A stretch of DNA of 28,059 nt from CAUZJO01 sp963580245 (GTDB lineage Bacteria; Sumerlaeota; Sumerlaeia; MVZB01). Where the stretch lies: contig CAUZJO010000058.1 of NCBI GenBank assembly GCA_963580245.1, forward strand, positions 1-28,059, given 5' to 3'. This document shows positions 23,311 to 28,059 of this stretch, piece after piece; position 1 is the stretch's first letter; every line of letters starts with the position of its first letter. The translations under genes and the position numbers were made by a program. Under the pieces are notes generated by a model. That model was not told where the DNA came from. It worked only from the letters and a program-made list of their open reading frames with translations, and searched no databases.

Positions 23311-24861
23311 CTATTTCAACTGATAGACCGGATCAAGTAGCAGGGCCGCCACCCTCTGGTCGAAAGGCTGCATCGGCGAGGCGGCCTCGGTCGGCGGGAG
23401 GGCCAAAAGCAACCACTGCAGAATCTTCGGGTCGGTCGTGTTCTCGGGCAGGCCCGCCAGCCAGGCATCCAGATCGGCTTGCGGTGCCATGTGCATCGCA
23501 ATCCGCTCCATCCGTTGCGGATTGAGCTTCCGGCGCGGATTGCGGCTCTTTCCGGATGATGGGGAATCGCCGCCGCCGTCCATGGCCATCTCGGCTTGGG
23601 CCTCATCTCGCATCATGCGCCACATCTCCACCGCCCGCCGGTCCGGTCCTTCGCCGGCGACCAGTCGCTCGATGAACTCGCGCCGCACCAGCAGCGAGTT
23701 GGAGTTGATCCAGTGGGTCCCGCCCGGCCAGCCCTTGACGTTGGGCGGGTTGAGCAGGTCTTGGCCCAGGCGTCGTCCGAAAACCACGAACGAATACGGA
23801 TTCTCGACCGGCACGTCAAAGAGCCGCGCCGTGCCGACCAGGAGTTCGGTGGGCGACTTGATCAGCCCCCCGCGGTTCTCGGACCGGCGGAAATGTTCGG
23901 AGGTCAGCATCGCCCGCATCAGCGGTTTCAGTTCGTAGTCATTCTCGCGGAAGATGCCGGCCAGTCGTTCGACCTCGACCGGGTCGGGCTGGTCCGAGAT
24001 GAACTCGAGCCACAGTTTCTCGGTGATGTAAACGGCCGTCCGGGGCTGTTCGAGGACGATTTCGATAATGTCATTACCCTCCAGGGATCCGCGGCGGCTC
24101 ATGAACACCTTGGCGTCCGAGTCGTGTTGTCGGGGGTTGATTCGGAACGAAGCCGCTTGCCGATCGACCTGCCAACCGGTGAAGGCGCGGGCCGCCTCCT
24201 TGATGTCGCGTTCGGTGTAATGGCCCTCCCCAAGCGTGAATAGCTCCAGCAGCTCGCGGGCGAAGTTCTCGTTGGGGGCCGTGCGTCGATTCGTCACGTT
24301 GTCCAGATAGACGAGCATCGCCGGATCGCGGGCGACGGCGTGGAGCAGCGCGCCGAAGTTCCCCAACGCGTTGCGACGCAGCAGAGCGTTCTGACGATGC
24401 ATGAGCTGCGGGGCGCGGACTTTTTGCAGACTCGAAGTGAAGTGGTTGTGCCAGACCAGGACCATCCTCTCGGTCAGCGGCGAGTCCGTCGCCAGCATTT
24501 CGCCATACCACCATGCCTTGAGTTCCGCCCCCCGGCGCCGATTGAGCCTCTGTCTCTCCATAAACCGTTTCTTGCGTTCTTCTTCGCTCAGGCCCGCGGT
24601 TTCCATCCTCATTTGACGTCGATCGGCGAGCGGTTCACGAACCCAGTCCGGCGGCGCGGTGACCGGTTCTTGCCGGATCCCCGCGAGGAGATGCTCAACG
24701 GCCTGGTCGTGGGTGAGGCCCTTGAGCGCGCCGACCGCCTCCGGCTCGGCCACGCCGAACCCGGTGCGGCTGAGCAAGTGGCGCATCTCGGCGGGATCCA
24801 TCGCGGCTCCGTGGAGTTCGTTCATGAACAGTAATGGAATCAAAAGCCAACTTAACCGCAT
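23311..24861 (-). CDS. DUF1800 exported protein
   Basis: From ATG 24861 the protein has 516 residues, with a short signal peptide (MRLSWLLIPLLFMNELHGA). The family motifs follow in order: MRHLLSRTGFG, MVLVWHNHFTSSLQKVRAPQ, NENFARELLELFTLGEGHY with AARAFTGWQ, KSPTELLVGTARLF, and NVKGWPGGTHWINSNSLL. A low-complexity basic insert (SGKSRNPRRKLNPQRM) lies near the C-terminus. The start is supported by GGAGG seven to eight bases upstream and by the signal peptide; longer versions of the frame lack both. The start overlaps the end of the IF2B-like gene by 10 bases. DUF1800 and DUF1501 proteins form a known exported pair whose activity is unproven here. Confidence 0.93.
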   Translation of the reverse strand: MRLSWLLIPLLFMNELHGAAMDPAEMRHLLSRTGFGVAEPEAVGALKGLTHDQAVEHLLAGIRQEPVTAPPDWVREPLADRRQMRMETAGLSEEERKKRFMERQRLNRRRGAELKAWWYGEMLATDSPLTERMVLVWHNHFTSSLQKVRAPQLMHRQNALLRRNALGNFGALLHAVARDPAMLVYLDNVTNRRTAPNENFARELLELFTLGEGHYTERDIKEAARAFTGWQVDRQAASFRINPRQHDSDAKVFMSRRGSLEGNDIIEIVLEQPRTAVYITEKLWLEFISDQPDPVEVERLAGIFRENDYELKPLMRAMLTSEHFRRSENRGGLIKSPTELLVGTARLFDVPVENPYSFVVFGRRLGQDLLNPPNVKGWPGGTHWINSNSLLVRREFIERLVAGEGPDRRAVEMWRMMRDEAQAEMAMDGGGDSPSSGKSRNPRRKLNPQRMERIAMHMAPQADLDAWLAGLPENTTDPKILQWLLLALPPTEAASPMQPFDQRVAALLLDPVYQLK

Positions 24862-25772
24862 GACGCCCCCTCCAGCGGACCACGGATGGCAAACTGAAAC
24901 AGCCGAAATTCTTCGCACACCCCACTCTCGGTGATCCAGCCGGAGACGAGATCGGGCGGGGTCACGTCGAAATAGACGTTTCGGACGGTCACGCCTGGCA
25001 GATCGGGCGCGTCAAGTTCCAGCGGCGATTTCTCTTCCAGCACGTCGGGCTGTTCGCGTTCGCCATTGATCTTGAAGCTCTCGCAACAGACATGGAACGG
25101 GACGCCGAAGCGGCGGGCGGCCAGCGCGAGCAAAAGCGTCCCCGACTTGTTGACGACCGACCCATCGACCAGGATCGTATCGGCCCCCACAAGCGCCACG
25201 TCGGCCTGCCCGATGAACGCTCCGATCTGCGCCTCGGTGATGGTGGTGCAGGGGATGCCCTCGGTGCTGAGCTGGGTGGCGAGCCGGTGTCCCTCGCACA
25301 GGGGGCGCGATTCGGTCAGGATGACCCGCACACCGCAGTCGCCCAGGCCGGTCAGGGCCTCGCTGACGGTCGAGCTGAAGCTGTGGGTGAAGACGACCTG
25401 GTCGCGACCGATCAGCCGCCGGGCGTGTTGGGCGATCTCACGGACCGCGCGCACCGACTGGTCGCTCAGCGCCTGGGCGGCGGTGGCGGCCTCGATGCGC
25501 GCCACGTCGAGCAGGTCGGTCGTCGCTGGACGTTGATCGGCCGTCCAGCGGTCGATCAGGTTGCGCAACGGAGCCATCGCGGGCCGCGAACGTCGAAGCC
25601 GCGAGGCCAGGTCGACCGTTTCCTCCCGCAATTCGGCGGCGGAACCGGCTGGACAGTCGCGGGCATACTCGGCCAGCATCTCCAGACAACGGCGGGCCAA
25701 CTGTGCCGCCCCGCGAGTCCGATCGTCGGCGATCTCGCGCACGTAATGGGCTTTGGTCAATGATCGATTCAT
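24852..25772 (-). CDS. IF2B / ribose-1,5-bisphosphate isomerase-like protein
   Basis: The protein has 306 residues. The N-terminal half is helical; the C-terminal half is the IF2B Rossmann-like fold with VVFTHSFSSTV (126-136), LTESRPLCEGHRLA (152-165), VGADTILVDGSVVNKSGT (195-212), PFHVCCESFKI and NVYFDVTPPDLVSGWITESG. The family includes eIF2B alpha-like proteins, methylthioribose-1-phosphate isomerase and archaeal ribose-1,5-bisphosphate isomerase. The GAD (D198) and NKSGT parts of the sugar-phosphate site are present. Where the archaeal enzyme has a catalytic Cys, the corresponding segment here may read THSFSS without Cys; I cannot align it surely. It probably acts on a sugar phosphate in the cytoplasm. 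It opens an operon with two exported proteins, which is odd. The ATG has AAGGAT upstream. Confidence 0.85.
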   Translation of the reverse strand: MNRSLTKAHYVREIADDRTRGAAQLARRCLEMLAEYARDCPAGSAAELREETVDLASRLRRSRPAMAPLRNLIDRWTADQRPATTDLLDVARIEAATAAQALSDQSVRAVREIAQHARRLIGRDQVVFTHSFSSTVSEALTGLGDCGVRVILTESRPLCEGHRLATQLSTEGIPCTTITEAQIGAFIGQADVALVGADTILVDGSVVNKSGTLLLALAARRFGVPFHVCCESFKINGEREQPDVLEEKSPLELDAPDLPGVTVRNVYFDVTPPDLVSGWITESGVCEEFRLFQFAIRGPLEGASCG

Positions 25773-26283
25773 GATAAATCCTTGGGGCCGAAAACTCCAT
25801 CGCGCCGGTCCATCAGCGCGACCCGATCGTCCCTGACATGAGCAGGAGCCAAGGCCATGCCAAAACCCCGCCCACGGGGCGACCCTAGTCTGTAATAACC
25901 CATATCGAGTGGGATTTGTTTAAAAGAAATGGTGGTTTCGGGCATGACGGGATATTTCAGAATCAGATTCGGTGAACGTTTTGGTACGATTCCATCGACG
26001 GAAGTGGACGAGTTAGTACAAAGGAGCCATGCCAGTTAGTGCACATGGGAACGAGATTCAAGTTTCGGCGGCGCCTAGCCAAATTGCGGCGATGATTTCC
26101 ATAAAAGCGATAGGATCATTCCATCCGTGGCGGCTCAACGGCCGAGCCTGCACTTCACACTAACAATACGGAGCATACCATTGAAAGCCCACTAGTTAGA
26201 ATTTAGGGTGATTTGATTAGAACGGTTGGGCGAAGCCGGCCAATTGCGATATCTTGAATCATGAGTTGGGATGGATAAGCGCC
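25773..26283. other. Intergenic stretch with lower GC and no convincing gene
   Basis: It holds the leader of the IF2B operon and the region before the DUF2330-like gene. Two short plus-strand frames occur (25929-26039, 36 codons; 26029-26166, 45 codons). The second has AGGAG only two bases before its ATG, a poor spacing. Neither resembles a known protein. No tRNA, repeat array or insertion element was seen. Confidence 0.45.
25862..25879 (-). terminator. Terminator-like hairpin in the leader of the IF2B operon
   Basis: On the minus strand CCCCG-TGGG-CGGGG is followed by TTTT. It stands about 95 bases before the IF2B-like start and no gene ends just upstream, so if real it would act as an attenuator or end an unseen RNA. 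The stem is short and the T-run only four bases. Confidence 0.3.
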
Positions 26284-26358
26284 ATGAAGTTTTAAAATAT
26301 CCAGCGCCGGGCTATTCTTGGGTCCTCTGAATCGACCTCCAAGATCGGGATCGGACTG

Positions 26359-27645
26359 GTGTGCCTGATGTTCTTTGGTTGGAACGCATCCATCCATGGT
26401 GATGGGTATTTCATTCCGCCTTCGGCCTCTTACGAACGCCTGCCCGCCCTCCCCCAGCAACGCGCCCTGATCGTTTTCGAGGAGGGGATGGAAACGCTCG
26501 TCATCGAATCCTCGATGGAGGCCGATGAAGGCGACCGGTTCACCTGGGTGCTGCCGCTGCCCGCCCCGCCCGAAAGTATTGAACCGGCGGATACGGGAAT
26601 CCTCTCAACGTTGAGTTTCCTCACCAGAACCCACATCGTCGCGTCCAGCGAGGTCCTGATTGGGCCTTCGATCTTTGTGTTTCTGTTATGCAGGCTCATT
26701 TCAATCGCATTGATGACTCGTAATGCCAAACGCCGCGGGTGCTTACACTATTTGATCGGTATCGTCATATATATAGGATTCATGATGTCGATATCCGTTG
26801 GCGGTCTGCCGAATGGACAATCCCTGGATCGGGACATGGCTCAGGTCTTGTGCCACGAGCGGGTGGGCGACTACGAAGTGGCGGTACTGAAGGGGGGAAC
26901 TTTCGGTGAGATCGAAAACTGGCTGGATCGACATCAGTTCCAACCGATTGAGAATAAGGCCCGCGAGATCGTCAAGGATTATATCGAGGAAGGTTGGGTG
27001 TTCATGTTGGCCCAACTGGACCGGAAACAAAAAGGCCGCTTAACCCCCTACCCCCTCCAAATCACTTTCCCGAGCGAGCAACCGATCTATCCGATGCGCT
27101 TGACGGCTCTGGGCGGCGGAGAGACGCTCGTGAGGCTTTTCGTCAAGGCCGACGGTCCCTACACGCATCCGTCACTTCATCTGCAGTTTACCGACGAATT
27201 GAATGATCGCGAAGAAGATGCTCGTTATCGATCCGTTTCCATGCGGCACTATAGGCGAGGCGCCCATACGTACGATGCCCTCGCGAAACTGATCGAGGGC
27301 GAAGGATGGCTGACTTGCCTGCGGGCCCAACTTACGCCCGATCAGATGAATCAGGATTTTCTCTTGACCCCGCTGGATTCGACCCGTCCGCACCGCGACC
27401 GGTTTTATAGCCGTGGTTCGGCGAAGACCGCGGCGTTCAGCAGGATGCTTGGGATCCTCGCCATTGGCATATTGCTTGTCGGGATCTGTTTACGGAGGAA
27501 TCAACGATGGCGTTCGGCGGCGCTCCGGATCGTCATCGGCGGCGGAATCCTATCCGGCCCCTTGATCTATTTCAGCTTGCCGATTAAAGAGAACATTCAG
27601 ACCTATCACAATGCTTTCGTGGATTCGCGCCGTCATCAAGCGTAG
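26359..27645 (+). CDS. DUF2330-like membrane protein, start region doubtful
   Basis: From the first canonical codon (GTG 26359) the protein has 428 residues. The N-terminal part has DGYFIPP, then RALIVFEEGMETLVIESSM and FTWVLPLPAPP, the signature of DUF2330. Membrane helices occur at about 101-119, 130-148, 362-378 and 388-406. The rest looks extracytoplasmic. The hydrophobic signal core (KIGIGLVCLMFFGW) starts upstream of GTG. An in-frame ATG at 26284 would give a full signal peptide but meets TAA as its fourth codon (26293-26295). Either that TAA is a mutation or error, or translation starts by an unusual route. The function of DUF2330 is not known. The small gene after it follows closely. 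Confidence 0.7.
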   Translation: MCLMFFGWNASIHGDGYFIPPSASYERLPALPQQRALIVFEEGMETLVIESSMEADEGDRFTWVLPLPAPPESIEPADTGILSTLSFLTRTHIVASSEVLIGPSIFVFLLCRLISIALMTRNAKRRGCLHYLIGIVIYIGFMMSISVGGLPNGQSLDRDMAQVLCHERVGDYEVAVLKGGTFGEIENWLDRHQFQPIENKAREIVKDYIEEGWVFMLAQLDRKQKGRLTPYPLQITFPSEQPIYPMRLTALGGGETLVRLFVKADGPYTHPSLHLQFTDELNDREEDARYRSVSMRHYRRGAHTYDALAKLIEGEGWLTCLRAQLTPDQMNQDFLLTPLDSTRPHRDRFYSRGSAKTAAFSRMLGILAIGILLVGICLRRNQRWRSAALRIVIGGGILSGPLIYFSLPIKENIQTYHNAFVDSRRHQA

Positions 27646-27657
27646 ATGGAGGCGCTC

Positions 27658-27855
27658 ATGAAAGACATCCCCGCTGAAGCGTTTGCGTCGACCGATACCC
27701 TGAAACTGGCCGCTGAAGCCCGGCTGCACCCGGATTTGATGAATTACTACACGGGCGAACCGGTGCGGATTGAACAAAGTCCGGGCAACGTCGGCATCGT
27801 ATCGCCTCAAGACCACCACAAGGTGATTTTATCCGGGATTTCCCATGTTAGGTAA
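27658..27855 (+). CDS. Small hypothetical protein (65 residues)
   Basis: From ATG 27658, with GGAGG about five bases upstream, this encodes MKDIPAEAFASTDTLKLAAE and then HPDLMNYYTGEPVRIEQSPG, ending HVR. An in-frame ATG at 27646, directly after the preceding TAG, is an alternative start. There is no signal peptide or recognisable domain. Position and strand suggest co-transcription with the DUF2330-like gene. It is convergent with the gene at the right edge. I do not recognise it; it might also be a truncated C-terminus. Confidence 0.4.
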   Translation: MKDIPAEAFASTDTLKLAAEARLHPDLMNYYTGEPVRIEQSPGNVGIVSPQDHHKVILSGISHVR

Positions 27856-27910
27856 TCAAAGCGTTCAATACAACCGATCCTGACTTGAGGACTTCGTGAT
27901 CCATGAAGAT

Positions 27911-28057
27911 TCAGTTCCACTTCACGATTTGGCCGACCCGACTGACCTCGATAAACGACTCGGCCGGTCGTCTGACATGACCATTGACCAATTGATTCTT
28001 CACCCCATCCAGAATCGATTCGATATCCTGCTTGGTGACGGAGGGAAAGTCATCCAG
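27911..28057 (-). CDS. C-terminal part of a DUF433-like (antitoxin-type) protein, truncated by window edge
   Basis: The minus-strand frame ending with TGA at 27911-27913 reads LDDFPSVTKQDIESILDGVK and then 28 more residues ending VGQIVKWN. The FPSVTKQDIESIL stretch matches the typical end of DUF433 proteins (Y/F-P-x-[LV]-T-x-[ED]-[DQ]-I), which are small DNA-binding-like antitoxins. The tail after it is unusual for the family. The start, and any toxin partner, lie beyond the window. Confidence 0.45.
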   Translation of the reverse strand: MDDFPSVTKQDIESILDGVKNQLVNGHVRRPAESFIEVSRVGQIVKWN

Positions 28058-28059
28058 TT

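Noticed and set aside
1..28059. tRNA, rRNA, CRISPR array or insertion sequence
   Set aside because: I read for cloverleaf arms, regularly spaced repeats and transposase motifs and saw none; a dedicated search was not possible.

Overview
The window looks like a piece of chromosome from an uncultivated, GC-rich bacterium. Gene content (DUF1501 and DUF1800 proteins, secreted proteins with Pro/Thr linkers, regulatory-like repeat proteins, a type-IV-pilin-like protein, a broken ffh-rpsP-khpA-rimM operon) would suit a phylum such as Planctomycetota, Sumerlaeota or Hydrogenedentota. That placement is inference; no rRNA or tRNA gene was seen.

Layout. 1-1226: the 3' end of an unrecognised secreted-type gene, a possible terminator, then the remnant of a gene for a regulatory-like repeat protein. 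1233-4138 (minus): prepilin-like protein, one-PDZ HtrA protease, and a translationally coupled M24 peptidase. 4331-6528: SDR/pteridine-reductase-like enzyme (+), multi-pass membrane protein (-), RecX (+). 6571-9164 (minus): AT-rich frameshifted DUF1353 gene, then a secreted protein with two DOMON/CBM9-like domains joined by a Pro/Thr linker. 9401-11432 (minus): FHA-GGDEF diguanylate cyclase and a TPR lipoprotein candidate. 11750-12937 (+): family-4 glycosyltransferase. 12983-14212 (minus): beta-propeller gene with two in-frame stops. 14381-22094 (+): promoter, ylxM, ffh, a polytopic GT-C-like membrane protein, rpsP, khpA, rimM, then a VTC-domain / DUF4956 / HlyD-type module. 22126-25772 (minus): IF2B-like protein, DUF1800 and DUF1501 in tight coupling. 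26284-28059: DUF2330-like membrane protein, a small ORF (+), and the end of a DUF433-like gene (-).

How the genes fit together. The ylxM-to-rimM genes serve protein targeting (SRP) and 30S ribosome assembly. The usual trmD and rplS do not follow rimM; a polyphosphate-type polymerase module stands there instead. DUF1800 and DUF1501 proteins are a known exported pair; their coupling to an IF2B-fold protein is unusual.

The most notable point is damage. Three genes carry frameshifts or internal stops, one has a stop at codon 4 of its apparent frame, and two genes in the translation operon lack a good canonical start codon. Either this lineage is accumulating pseudogenes and using rare start codons, or the assembly carries base errors. 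Reads would decide between these.
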